Of a DNA stretch of 64,000 nt, positions 1-12,056 are shown piece after piece. A model generated the notes under the pieces. It saw only the letters and a list, made by a program, of their open reading frames with translations. It made no database searches and was not told the DNA's origin. Position numbers and translations under genes: made by a program. The stretch's first letter is position 1. Each line of letters begins with the position of its first letter. The DNA is from Gonatopus flavifemur (taxonomy: Eukaryota; Arthropoda; Insecta; Hymenoptera; Dryinidae), in NCBI GenBank assembly GCA_018340375.1, contig JAFFJZ010000004.1, positions 35,934,001-35,998,000 of the forward strand, read 5' to 3'.

Positions 1-1
1 A

Positions 2-799
2 GCCGGTGTTAGTTGGGATGAAGAGCTACCCAAAGACCTCCAAGAGGCGTGGGTGGATTCTCACCAACAATTGACCGACTTGACTTCGCTCCACGTACTC
101 CGTTACATGTTGTGTCAGCCCTCCGACGAATCCACAACACAATGCAATCTCATCGGCTTTTGCGACGCCAGTGAAAGCGGATACGCGGCGTGTTTATACT
201 TGCGCGTTCTCCGTGAGGGACAGAACGTCCACACGTATTTAGTAAAGGGTAAGAGCAAAGTCGCTCCGCTTAAAACCCTGACAATTCCACGGTTGGATGG
301 GGCACTCTTGTTAGCCCAACTCATCGCATCGGTGCATAATTTTCGGTCGTGCTTACCTCCACATCGGTTATTCTGTTTTACTGACAGCACAGTAGTGTTG
401 GCCTGGTTAAAAGCTCCTCCTCACTTGCTCAAAACGTACATCGCTAACCGGGTAGTAACGATACTTGACCTCACTCCTCCGGACTGCTGGTTCCATGTCG
501 AAGGCACCTCTAACGCCGCGGATGTCGCCTCACGAGGTTTACATCCGCGACAACTCGCTACCCACTCACTATGGTGGCATGGACCCCCGTTCTTGACACT
601 CAGCGTTGACCAATGGCCGCTGGTAACTCCGAACAAGCTCGAAACAATTCCCGTGTTAAAAGAGACGCGACTCGCTATGTTAGCCGACGTCCGCAACAAC
701 GACACGGACCAAAAACGTCATTCTTGTTCTTCTCCAACGTCACTCCACTCTGTCCAAAATTCAACGCATCCTCACTCATGTCATAAGATTCGCGGGTAA
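2..799 (+). pseudogene. BEL/Pao retrotransposon polyprotein, RT/RNase H segment (partial)
   Basis: This frame is open from the window edge and carries the Pao-type RT-RNase H block. Visible motifs are GFCDASESGYAACLYLR, the conserved FTDSTVVLAWL and the HVEGTSNAADVASRG region typical of BEL/Pao RNase H. The polyprotein start, gag, protease and RT palm lie upstream of base 1. At about 715 the protein continues in another frame (LSTLSKIQRILTHVIRFAGN), so the copy is frameshifted. In the family this polyprotein replicates the element through an RNA intermediate. Family assignment is confident; the copy is not functional. Confidence 0.9.
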
Positions 800-889
800 T
801 CTATTCAATCGCATAAACGTCAAACCGGTGATCTTCCTGTAAATAAAACGACAAGGACTACCGAAGTCCTCGTCAGGTTCTCTCAAACG

Positions 890-2150
890 ACTCATTATCC
901 AGAGATTTTCCGTGACCTACAAAACCACCGAAACGTCAAGGGAAATCTGAGACATCTGTCTCCGTATATAGCGGAGAACGTGCTCCTCAGGGTGGAGGGT
1001 CGCTTAGCGAACGCCCCCGTTCCGTATTCATCCAAACACCCTTTGCTTCTCCCTCGTGACAGTCGCCTCGCGGAACTCATTTGCGTTCCTTATCACGAAA
1101 TGACCTTACATGGAGGTCCATGATTATTACACTCACTGATCCAAAGAAGGTTTTGGATACCCGGAATCCGTAACCTGTTGCGGAAAATCATCTTCCGATG
1201 CGTTGAATGTTATCGATATAAGGCAACTCCGATAGAGCCTTCCATGGCACCACTACCGAGTATAAGATTCCAAAAGGGGAGAGCGTTTGTAAGCGTTGGT
1301 GTAGATTTAGCCGGGCCTTGTCTCCTAAAAGGACACCGGAGACGAAACGCTCGACGTTATAAAGGTTGGATAGTTTTATTTATATGTTCAAGTACAAGAG
1401 CTCTCCATCTAGATGTAGTCAGCGAACTAACATCAGCAGCGTTCCTTGCGGTTTTGGACCGTTTTATCTCTCGCCGTGGGATTCCAACTACAATACTGCA
1501 ACAAAACAACGAGCGGATTTCAGAATACTGTCAACAGCGACTCATCGTATGGGAGTTCAATCCACCCGCAGCACCTAACTTCGGTGGGATCTGGGAGGCC
1601 GCCGTTAAAGCCATGAAGCATCATTTGCGACGCGTCATCGGTGACACCGCTCTTACTTTTGAGGGGTTTAGTACACTCTTAGCACGGGTGAAAGCCATCT
1701 TAAATTCCAGACCGTTAGGTCCCACTTCTTCAGGACCCCAGCGACGGGTTCGATTATTTAACGCCGGGACACTTCCTGGTAGGAGCACCACTCCTATTAA
1801 GCCGTCCAGAATCAGATTATATGGCGCAACCTATTCATATGCTGACTTGTTGGCAGCTAATAACCCGCAGTGTCCAAGATGTCTGGCGCCGCTGGGTCAA
1901 CGAGTACCTACACACGCTTATGCAGCGGTCAAAGTGGACCAAAGAAGCACCGAACCTGAAGCCCGGACAACTTGTCCTGCTCTTTGACAAGGAATTGCCA
2001 CCAAATCAATGGGCCATGGGCCGAGTTTTAGAAGCGCATTCTGGACCAGATGGCATCGTCCGCGTCGTGAAGCTGAAGACGTCTACCGGAGTCCTCACGA
2101 GACCCGTTAACAAACTCTGTGTCTTCCCAGATGATCTCAGGTCTCCCTAA
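890..2150 (+). pseudogene. BEL/Pao integrase and C-terminal DUF5641-like domain
   Basis: The first part (about 895-1180) reads in frame through GNLRHLSPYIAEN and the H2C2 zinc-binding region (YHEMTLHGG ... CVEC), with a stop near 1123. The integrase core follows: GVDLAGP supplies the first Asp and GGIWEAAVKAMKHHLR the Glu. The usual SDNG motif reads LQQNNE, so the second catalytic Asp is missing. A frame change near 1755 leads to the C-terminal domain (WRRWVNEYLHTLMQR, KPGQLVLLFD, MGRVLEAHSG, VRVVKLKTSTG), the usual end of Pao polyproteins. Stop codons, frameshifts and the lost Asp mark it as a dead copy. Confidence 0.9.
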
Positions 2151-2197
2151 ACTACCTGACTCATCTTCGCCCAAACCGGAAACTCAAATATCCATTT

Positions 2198-2209
2198 GGG
2201 TGGGGGGAA
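2198..2209 (+). other. Polypurine tract of the BEL/Pao element
   Basis: The run GGGTGGGGGGAA lies directly before the TGTTG that opens the LTR. This is the expected place for the plus-strand priming site of reverse transcription. Confidence 0.7.
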
Positions 2210-2648
2210 TGTTGATGCTCGGACCTACGAACATATCAGCATTAACCCGCTCCGCTCAAACTCTTCGTGCGTACGTGCGAACACGACGAATTACTTATCA
2301 CTCTCTCTCTCGCGGTCTGGCTTCCTTCGTACGGTGACGTACAATTTCCGTCTTCATCGATTCTTGATCACCACGTGCTACAACCAACGCTTTCGTCTTC
2401 AACTACCGCGTGATTTTTCTAACGAAACCTTCTCGTTTCTTTTCCCATACGGTCTCCACCGCGGTGTAACTCTACCGGCTGTGCACAGTGTTTCGCGGAA
2501 TAACAATATTAGCAGTATTCGTGCGTGTAATACAGCAACTCGCAAAATAAAGCTGTATTACAATTTCCTTTGTAATGATGTATGGGTGAGTGGACGGAAT
2601 GTGTGTGAGTTTTTCAATAGGTGGCCACCACGAAGCGTCGAAACAACA
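2210..2648 (+). repeat. 3' LTR of the BEL/Pao element
   Basis: The 439-bp segment starts TGTTGATG and ends AAACAACA, so the tips form the inverted repeat TGTTG/CAACA expected of an LTR. It follows a polypurine tract and contains an AATAAA signal near 2547. The partner 5' LTR is outside the window, so LTR identity and the target duplication cannot be checked. Confidence 0.8.
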
Positions 2649-2701
2649 TTTGTGAGTATAGCGTATGCTTTCCTAATTTGTTACAATCAAGGTTGTTCTT
2701 A

Positions 2702-2757
<56 letters not shown>

Positions 2758-3300
2758 GTTTCTTTGGGAATAGAGGTACTAGTGTTTCTGATATCGTGAC
2801 AATTCATTACTCCCCTTATTCCTACAGCCCATTATCATTATCCTCATTATTACAATTCTCAGTGTGTGTTTTACCATTATAGTTAATTTTCATTGTTTTT
2901 AAATTCTCATGTCACAGCGGAGTAAACCGCAAACAACGTTGTTAGAGCTTTGTTTGTATCAGAAACCGACAAAGTAGCATCCCATTCAACGTTTCATATC
3001 CTTAAATCTTGAATGAAGGTTTTATTCAAAAAATTATTACAATTGACTGCTAAGTTTATGGCTGCCAGTTTCAACTTCATATGAATATTCATTTTAATCC
3101 AATCAAATCATCAAATCCTCATTAAATTCCCCACTCGATTTCTTATCCAATTTCTTAAATGCAGGAATATTATCACCATTATCATCAAAGTGAATATCCG
3201 GATAATTCTCAAGGTTGCCATCATTTTTGAGGGAGTGGACCTTTGTACATCGTGATTTTCCCTGTCGTATTCTACAAAAAATGCAAAAAATCAACATATG
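2649..3300. other. Spacer with (AT)n microsatellite
   Basis: No gene is seen. A pure AT dinucleotide run occupies about 2705-2753. The rest is AT-rich unique-looking sequence; short frames here lack recognisable motifs. Confidence 0.6.
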
Positions 3301-3347
3301 TTATGACATACCAATATTAATGCATATCTTCTTATTAAATGCATAAA

Positions 3348-6300
3348 TCAATATTGACCTTCATCCAGTAACACGATCAAATTTTTATGGAACTTTCGTA
3401 AGCTGAAAGTAACATTGATTAAAAATTCTGCAGCAGTTATGCAGCCGTTATCTAAGCTATCCCATAACGATGTGATAGTCCTGTCGATTAATAACTGACC
3501 ACTTTTTTTAGAATCGTTGAGTTTTCTGCCCATCTCCAAAGTATTAAGATCTATTTTCGTGATACCCATAATTTTTTCAGTTTCCCTGAAAACATATTAC
3601 CAATTACATAAACCAATACTTGTTGTCTTCAATTTTGGAATAGTACACACAATTCTAATTATTCGTTGCAACTGACTTGCTCGGTATTTTTCCGCAATTT
3701 CAAACTGTGAGTGTAGAGTTACTTTTGAAAAATACAAAATCAATATGTACAGCTGAATTAAAAATTACCCAGAAATATCCATATTGAAGGATCAGTGGCC
3801 ATGATCTCTTTTAAATTCCGATGGTATCGCTCTATACAATTGTTTGTTCGTTGTAACAATCGATGAACACTAAATGTGTTTGGTGTCATTCTCTTCAGCC
3901 AGAAATTTTCAAAATATGAAAAAAATGCAAAGAATTTTTCCGCTTCATTAGTGCATTCTGATTTTATCTGCTCATATCCCTGCACAATTGAATGTGGAGG
4001 TAAGAGCGCGAGGGCCATTATTTTCGAGAGTAAGTTTCCCAAATTTTCATTATTGATAGTACAGTTAGCAGCTACATTTTTATTTCTGGATACCAATTGC
4101 AGCTCACATGCACGTTTTCTAAGGGCCTGTGGACAAGATTGACCGCTGTTATTACATAAGTTTGTTGAGTGCGCCCGAAATTACCCAAACTTGATGTATT
4201 TCGGATTCGCTATTTCCAGGTTATAACAAATCAAGTATAAAAATCATGGGATACTTACCTGACAGTAATGAAATAAACATCCATTCAATTCAGTATCAGG
4301 ATAATGATTTTCAATACTATTCCTTATTGCGACTTCGAAGTCATACATAACGCGTTTGGGTTTTCCTATCCCTCAAATATTGAAAAATGGTAGGGGTGTG
4401 CGGGTACCCGAGTCATCGGGTTTTTATCGGGTCGGGTCGGGTTGGGTACCCGTCGGGTCGGGTTCTTCAATTACCCGAGTTTTTCGGGTACCCGATTACA
4501 TTCGGGTAATTCAAATATAGCAAACGTTTTCCTCAGCAGGAAATATTGTGACAGCAACTTGATCAAGATTGCTGACAAAACATGTGGAAGAGTTGTGCTT
4601 CCTCCATTCAAATTTAAAAATATGAAAAAAGAATGATATTTATAAGAAGAATATTCATTTTCATTGATGTTCAAGATGCTATATTGTGGTTACTAAATAC
4701 GAAAATAGATAATATATTATTTATGAGATATAAATGTGATTATATTTTTTAATTGAATTAAAAGATAAATATGAACATTCCATGAAGCAATTTGGAGATT
4801 TCTTAATGCACTGCATAATCAATTACATGGAGTAACAACCATGATAGACTTGTAGTGAATATGGCATTCTTCATATTAGAATTGAATTGATATGAAATCC
4901 CCTTATTCCTACAATCGCTCAAGACAATTTGTCCTTAAAATATCAACGGCAATGGCAACTTCGAATAGAAGTTGAAAATATTAAATTCAAGCGATTTTAT
5001 TATATTCGGGTACCCGACTTGGAAAACCCGATTTAATCGGGTACCCGACCCGACCCGACCCGAAAAGAAATACAAATACCCGAACCCGACCCAACCCGAT
5101 AAAAAGTGCTACCCGCACACCCCTAAAAAATGGTATCGTATGATTTCTGAGTTTTTCTATCCATCAATACCCATATAAATGGCAAACCCTGAATGCAAAA
5201 TCAATGTAAAAATCATAATAGGAAAAAATAATATACATTATGCAATTAAAACTCCTGGAAAGCGATTTTTTAATGATCTTTCATCGCTAGTATGGAATAG
5301 TTTTAATGTTGATTGTTGGTGGAAATGAAAATTAGATGAAGAGCAAGCGTAACTATTTCATATACAGTATGGACAAACAATATAAGCGTTTCTATTCACC
5401 AATTGTGATGTCGGAGCAATATATTTTCAAGGAAAAATTTACTCCCACTATCAATCTTGCATCATAATTCACCCTCATCTTTATGCTTTGGATACATTTC
5501 TTCAAAATATATTCCCCGAGTAACAACAGACGTGTAACGTATGTACGAGATAGAAACGTGCATACAATGTACGAATAAAATACAAAGATTATATAGAGAA
5601 CGTTTATATAATATTCGAATGAGGCTGTTTCAAAAAGTTTTTTTCTTCCAAAGAAAATTATGTCATTGGTTGAATTTTTCTTCTGAGCCAATCAGCATGG
5701 AAGGATAAACGGAGAACGTGATACCACCAATCAGAAAGTGGACCATGGTTTTCATATATCGTTAGCAATCTTTCCAACTCATCTCTGGTAGCACATTCGA
5801 AATGTACGATAACTATTTAATCGACGTCCGATTGACGTCCCGCTGGATATTCGATCACATACGTGCGATGGATGTACCTATGAAACAGTCTCATTTGAAT
5901 TTGCATAGAATACATTTCGAACATTTGAAGAACGTTCATAGTGAATTATGGTGCTACTTGGGCTCTTGAGCATATACTCATTCGGCATTACTGAATACTC
6001 AATCTATAAATATACATTCATTTTCCGATCATGCGATTCATGAAGTGAAGAAGTTATATGCATGTATTCTTCTACAAGTATTCATTACATAGATTGAAAG
6101 GAAATCGGTACATACCTTATTGAATTTTACAACCATTACAGTCAATAACTGATACACTCCTTTCATTTTAGGAGTGACTTGGAAAGTGGCATCAATATAA
6201 AAATTGTTGTCGCCATTAATATCAGACAACTGAGGAATGGAATCAGCATCCCGAAGCACAACATTATTATAATCTTCTCCGTGTAAAAGTTTTGAGGTCA

Positions 6301-7558
6301 GCTTTCCATTCTCGTAAACTGAGCATATCTTCATACGTTTCCATTTGTAACACCAGCCCAAACTTCAACAAAAATTTTGGTACTGGCGGAACGCAGTGTT
6401 GCATCCAATTTCTCACTCGAGTTTCTACGTTAGGCCATGGTACGTGAGGTGCGACATCAGGATGGCTGTTATTAATTGATAACCTTTCTATTATATGAGA
6501 ATATTTGATTTATGGAAACCAAAATCGAATAATCGGATTGACCGACATGGAATACCGATCAAATATCATGAAATATGAATTTGAAGAATGAAAATAATTT
6601 TTGTTATGAAATATATATCAACTTCATGGAATTCATGTTGTTCAAGTTCGAATTGTTACTTGATGATTAGAGATAGGAACTGTATACTAGAAGCATAAGA
6701 GTATAAATTCAGATAATGTGATCTAAGTTCAATATTTCCATTGTACTAGACTATGTAATTGAAATTAGTCCAAAATTCGCAAGCATGATGAAGCATAATT
6801 TCCCACTCGAAGGAGCAGAAGAGTTTCAACATATTGGCTGCATAATCGTTTGAAGAATCGCAAATTTCAAATTTCCGATAAATTTTGGTCCCAACAGTTT
6901 ATTCAAAAATATTGTTTTCCTGAGATTTTGTTGAAAATTTTTTTTTCTGAAATTGAAAAAAAAAAGTGTTTTCCGAAATTTGGAATCCGTACCGTAATAG
7001 ATGAATCATCAAAAATTCATCTCTAAAATTTTATGCTCTTTCGTAAATTCAATTAGGATCCTTCGTTCTACATGCTTCAAGTTGCTCCTACTTGTACCAA
7101 ACCACGACGGGGAATTTTACTAAAGACCATAATTGAAGCATGAATTACTGAATTCTGCCAGCATAAATCGCTCTTCAAACAGCAGAAAGTTCCTATCTCT
7201 ATTGGTTATTTCCTATGAGTATGGATCATTGAACTCTGTACATACTACAAACTACAATAGTCACAGAATCCGTCTCAATATGTATATAGTCCAATCGCAT
7301 ACATCATGTGCAATATACATATATACACATACATTCATTTAATTTCATACTTACAGGAGTCGCAAAGAATTATAATAGTCTTCAGGTTTCTGTACCCTCA
7401 ACAAACAACCTCTTCTCAGTTCTTGTAGAAATTTTGGAATTTCCAATGCAAGTTCACCCGAATCATGTGTGATGTGCTCTTTTGTCATGTGGAACTTTCC
7501 CCCCTTGAATATACCTCTAGCATGGCAGCCTTGCTCAAATTGCGAGCAGCATAAGTAT
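3348..7558 (-). CDS. FLYWCH zinc-finger MULE transposase-like gene (multi-exon, partial model)
   Basis: Exons read on the minus strand as follows. Exon 7355-7558 encodes a FLYWCH-type finger (YLCCSQFEQGCHARG ... FHMTKEH) between an AG acceptor and a GTAAGTATG donor. An exon ending at 6116 holds the MULE catalytic start NFYIDATFQVTPKMKGVYQLL and a GTATGT donor. Exon 4259-4365 holds VMYDFEVAI and the C/H motif GCLFHYCQ, followed by GTAAGT. Exon 3769-4126 holds the MULE C-terminal signature (ALALLPP, YFENFWLKR, QRTNNCIERYHR). A last exon lies near 3348-3588. In the family FLYWCH binds DNA and the MULE domain is a DDE transposase. Phases agree between 4259-4365 and 3769-4126 but not everywhere, and about 6360 shows a frame break. 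It could be a decaying element or a domesticated gene with missed exons. Confidence 0.65.
4391..5125. mobile_element. Non-autonomous hAT MITE (735 bp) with perfect 8-bp target duplication
   Basis: The ends are TAGGGGTGTGCGGGTA and its inverted match ending ACCCGCACACCCCTA. The 8-bp duplication AAAAATGG sits at 4383-4390 and 5126-5133. Subterminal regions are filled with repeated CGGGTACCCG and CGGGTCGGGT motifs in both orientations. No transposase frame is present. An 8-bp duplication with a TAGGGGTG tip is characteristic of the hAT superfamily. It lies in an intron of the FLYWCH-MULE gene, 25 bp upstream of the splice acceptor of exon 4259-4365. Confidence 0.9.
5535..5967. repeat. Dispersed MITE-like repeat (copy 1 of 3)
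   Basis: This stretch shares ATTCGAATGAG, CGATTGACGTCCCGC and the end GGTGCTACTTGGGCTC with copies at 13800-13954/16355-16382 and 59757-60058. This copy carries extra internal sequence. Its left end is uncertain. Confidence 0.6.
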
Positions 7559-7611
7559 CTGGTATGGGACAAAAACATTTTATATTCAACTATACTTGTA
7601 TACATATTATG

Positions 7612-7615
<4 letters not shown>

Positions 7616-7643
<28 letters not shown>
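7616..7643. repeat. (AT)n microsatellite
   Basis: A plain run of AT repeats followed by three ATAC units, just upstream of the FLYWCH exon on the minus strand. Confidence 0.8.
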
Positions 7644-7647
<4 letters not shown>

Positions 7648-8440
7648 CATACTAAAACGATACCGTAGTTAAATGAACTTTACTTTATACGGTATCTGCA
7701 GATTCGTTTTCATAAATTGGTGACGATGAATTCATTCACCACAACGATACTTTCAGTTCTTCAAAAAAAATTTATAAAAACGAAAACACGGTCGCCAGCT
7801 TATTTTTTATTTATTAGAAAAAAGGTAAAACAAGCAAACCTCTTCTTCATTCAGAGAATAGAATACCATATAATAATTAATAACTTCGCAACACCGTGGA
7901 GAGGTTATAATTATTGTTTAAACACAACTTTTCAATTTCCGCAATGATTTATTTAACAATATAAATTCTCATGTTATTCAAATATTTGAATGATTTTCTA
8001 GATGAAACGTATGCACTTTCAGTGATCGGCACTCGATGTGTCTTCTGTCGTATGAAAGCAACGAATAACTCGCGCTATTTCACACGCTCCTTATATAGGT
8101 GCGAACCTCGAAAACCGAAAACCTCGTTTTTCCGAATATGGTGATTTTGTTTGGTACATTAAACTTCATCTTGCTCGGATCGGTCTTCCGAGCAAGAAAA
8201 AACTAAAATAATTGCGAATTCTCGAAATCTCTGTATTTTCGAAATTCGCTCATCAAGTATCCCCATTACGATTATGTCACTTTTTATTATTCTTGTTTCT
8301 GTTAAATATTTTTGTATATTCTTGCTCACCACCTTCGTCTGAGCAGATATTTGTACTTGTTTTATATAAACTTATTCTTTAATATGTTTTCACATTCTGT
8401 CCCGTTACAATACATACATATACACACACACACATATATA
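7644..8440. other. AT-rich spacer
   Basis: Apart from the possible minus-strand TATA box at 8091-8097, I see no supported coding sequence. A short CA/AT microsatellite precedes the palindrome near 8415-8455. Confidence 0.5.
8091..8097 (-). promoter_or_regulatory. Possible TATA box for the FLYWCH-MULE gene
   Basis: Reading the minus strand gives ACCTATATAAGGAGCG, a good TATA-box match, about 540 bp upstream of the FLYWCH exon and in the right orientation. A start about 30 bases downstream would fall near 8060. This is position and motif evidence only. Confidence 0.35.
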
Positions 8441-8444
8441 TCCG

Positions 8445-11143
8445 TATATATATATTAGGGTGTTTCGTTTCAGAACGATATTTGTTTTTTCTCGTTCCCA
8501 CCTGAGGAACTTTTAGAGAGTGGCGAGAAAAGAATCCCCTTACAACCTGCAAGCTGAAAAAATTATTTGGAGGTGCCGCGATGACTTTCAAGGTTTTTTC
8601 CTTTATTTAAATATCAACAATCTGCTAAAAATTAGATTTGATTGTTTTTCAGCAGCCGGGGGTCATTTCCGAAGATAAATTCTGCGTAGAATCCGCATCC
8701 ACAGCCAAAATTGGGTTATCACTCAAGGATTTGAAGATATTCGAGGTTATGTACTGAAGAAATGAATTTTTTTATTTTTGAGGTTATGCACGCGGCGCAC
8801 AAAATTTTTTTGATTTTTCCTCCAAATTCCATCATTTGATACAACTCTTCCCCTTCAAAATAAGCTATCACATGGTCATCTAGGATGTATTCTTGCGAAG
8901 TTACAATCATGTCGAGTTATGAAACGTGTCCCAACAACATCATGGGCATTCACATTATCAAACCTTTGAGAAATACATTTTTTGGTGGAAAATTTTCTTT
9001 GAGCACGTGTACTTGAGAGTCCTCGGGATCGCTGAATAAGAATATCATGTCGAAAAATTGAAATTTTCACATCCACGCATCCAAGCGACACCCTCAGGAG
9101 ATCCTGGGGATATTACAGTCTGGGGGTTATATTTCACAACTCAGAACTCGGATCAATAGCTGCTCATCTTGAAGAGTGAGAGTAGTATTGAGTGATGCAG
9201 AAAAAAGACCAAAAAATTTTGAGCGCTCTATACATGACTTCAAAACCCAAGTTCCGAACGCTTTATATGAAATATTCCGTAATCCCGACGTGATGGCCCA
9301 ATTTTGACTTCGGATTTGGATAATATGCACCAAATCACTTCGAAAATGCTCTCTATTAGCCCAACAACAGGATTTTTCAGATTTTTGCAATCAGGTCTGC
9401 TCTCAGAAACAAAAGATAAACAGAACCGAAACCAGAATATATTGGCTTCAATGGTTTCAACAGATTTGAACAAGTGTGTATGGCCATGCACAAATGCGGA
9501 ATTTGCATTATAAATCTCATCAATTGATGTGTTCCAAAAAATTTTTCAAACTAGGGTTGAAACGACTAACCAATTAGTTGGAGTAATAATCGTTTTTGGC
9601 AAGCGCATATGGACTGGCCTTGATCATTTGTTCCAACTATTTATTTTTCTTTGCGTTTACCAATAAGTTACTTCATACTGAGAGGTGAGGTTGATAGTGC
9701 TGAGGGCGATATTCAACTTATTGGTGAACGCAAAAAAAATAAATAGTTGGAACAACTGATCAAGGTCAGTCCATATGCGGGTGCCAAAAATGATTATTAC
9801 TTCAACTAATTGGTAGACTTTACATACCGAACCGAATCATGGTGATAGTTTCGATGTTTACACCTGACTTCAGGACTAACATAGTCGGGCAGCACTATTT
9901 GAATATCGCCCTCAGCACTATAAACCTCACCTCTCAGTATGAAGTAACTTATTGGTAAACGCAAAGAAAAATAAATAGTTGGAACAACTGATCAAGGTCA
10001 GTCCATATGCGCTTGCCAAAAATGATTATTACTTCAACTAATTAGTGATTCGTTTCAACCCTAGTTTGAAAAATTTTTTGAATCACATCAATTGATGAGA
10101 TTCATAATACAAATTTCGCATTTGTAATTGACCATGCACACTTGTTCGAACCTGTTGGAACCATTGAAGCCAATATATTCTGGTTTCGGTTCTGTTTATG
10201 TTTTGTTTCTGAGAGCAGGCCTGATTGCAAAAATCTAAAAAATCCTGTTGTTGGGCTAATAGAGAGCATTTTCGAAGTGATTTGGTGCATATTATCCGAA
10301 TCCGAAGTCAAAATTGGGCCATCACGTCGGGATTACGGAATATTTCATATAAAGCGTTCGGAACTTGGGTTTTGACCTTATGTGTAGAGCGCTCAAAATT
10401 TTTTTGGTCTTTTTTTCTGCATCACTCAATTCTACTTTCACTCTTCAAGATAAGCAGCTATTGATCTGAGTTCTGAGTTGTAAAATATAACCCCCAGACT
10501 GTAATATCCCCAGGATCTCCTGAGGGTGTCGCTTGGATGCGTGGATGTGAAAATTTCAATTTTTCGACATGATATTCTTATTCAGTGACCCCGAGGACTC
10601 TCAAGTACACGTGCTCAAAGAAAATTTGCCACCAAAAAATGTATTTCTCAAAGGTTTGATAATGTGAATGCCCATGATGTTGTTGGGACACGTTCCATAA
10701 CTTAAAATGGTTGTAACTCCGCAAGAATAAATTCTAGATGAGCGTGTGATAGCTTATTTTGAAGGGGAAAAGTTGTATCAAGTGATGGAATTTGGAGGAA
10801 AAATCAAAAAAATTATGTGCGCCGCGTGCATAACCTCAAATGTAGAAAAATTCATTTTTTCAGTACATAACCTCAAATATCTTCAAACTTTTCAGTGATA
10901 ATCCAATTTTGGCTGCGGATTCGGATTCTACGCAGAATTTTCCTCCGGAAATGACCCCCAGCTGCTAAAAAACAATCAAATCTGATTTTTAGCAGATTAT
11001 TGATATTTGAATAAAGGCAAAAACCTTAAAAGTCATTGCGGCACTTCTAAAAAATTTTTCCAGCGTGCAGGTTGTGAGAGGATTTCTTTCTTACCAATCT
11101 CTGAAAGTTTTTCAGGTGCTACTGCTAATATATATATATATAT
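8445..11143. mobile_element. 2.7-kb foldback/palindromic element
   Basis: The left arm (about 8445-9717) is repeated in inverted orientation as the right arm (about 9898-11143). Matching landmarks include ACAACCTGC, the AGCAG(C)TGGGGGTCATTTCC block, GGATCTCCTGAGGGTGTCGC and the segment around CTCACCTCTCAGTATGAAG. The roughly 180-bp loop holds another inverted copy of an arm module (9717-9830), so that module occurs three times. Both outer ends fade into AT repeats next to TATTAG. The arms differ at scattered positions and by small indels. Mirror-image short frames in the arms show no known domain. Confidence 0.85.
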
Positions 11144-12054
11144 GTGAGTTAACCAACAGTTTTGTTAACATAAATTCATGATTGTCATAAACATGGTCAC
11201 AACAAGTCCGCTTCGATGTACGTTCAGCTGTGAGTTACATTCTTGAAAAATTCCACGCGAACTGTGAAGAATGAAAAACAGGTGAACAAATCCTAATAGT
11301 ACAATTCCAGAATTATTGTGATGTCACCACGCTGAGCATAGGAGAATTACATATTCGAGGTTGTAAAATTATACTTTGATACTTGAAATGAATCAAAAAT
11401 TGTGAATGTGCATCCTCGATTTGCATAAATCCTATACACCCACTTTTGTATGTAAGACTTTGAATGCAATACAAATATTATATTCTATTAGAAATATCAA
11501 TGATTTTTCTACAAAGCAATGAATTCAACTAAATTATATGTGCCTCACCTTTTCTTTCATTTATGGTATTATGGGTTGCATCTCTTCCGTATAAATTGAT
11601 ATAAATAAGTGAGCTATATTCATGAATGTACTTGAGATTATAAATATATTATTCACTCACCTCATAATTCCAAATAAATACATGGATTATAACGGATTAT
11701 AATCATTACAATGTCTTGTCTTGTCCAAGTGCCGGTTGTATCAAAATGGCTTAATAGATGGAATAAATCAAATATAGTCGTATTCATGCAGCGCCACACT
11801 TATTCTATTCATATTACCATTATAATCTTCACATCATGTTATTTATGGTTCGGAATGAACTCATTCGGACTAACAGTCTCTCGGGATTTTATCAGTTCGG
11901 ACCAACGGCGCTTCGGACTAACGGGCTTTCGGAACAACGGGTGTTTACCCTTTATTCTTGCACTATATCCATTAAATTTCGCACGCCATTACACACACGC
12001 GTCACTCACGCATTTGCGAGTCTATACTCTTCACTCGATAACGCTCTCAGCTTG
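11144..12054. other. Spacer without genes
   Basis: No supported gene. Near 11865-11942 short degenerate direct repeats of CGGACTAACGG / CGGACCAACGG type occur. No transposon ends were recognised. Confidence 0.5.
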
Positions 12055-12056
12055 TA

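Noticed and set aside
9127..10464. Mirror-image open frames in the arms of the 2.7-kb palindrome
   Set aside because: They overlap in several frames, match no family, and their similarity follows from the inverted repeat.
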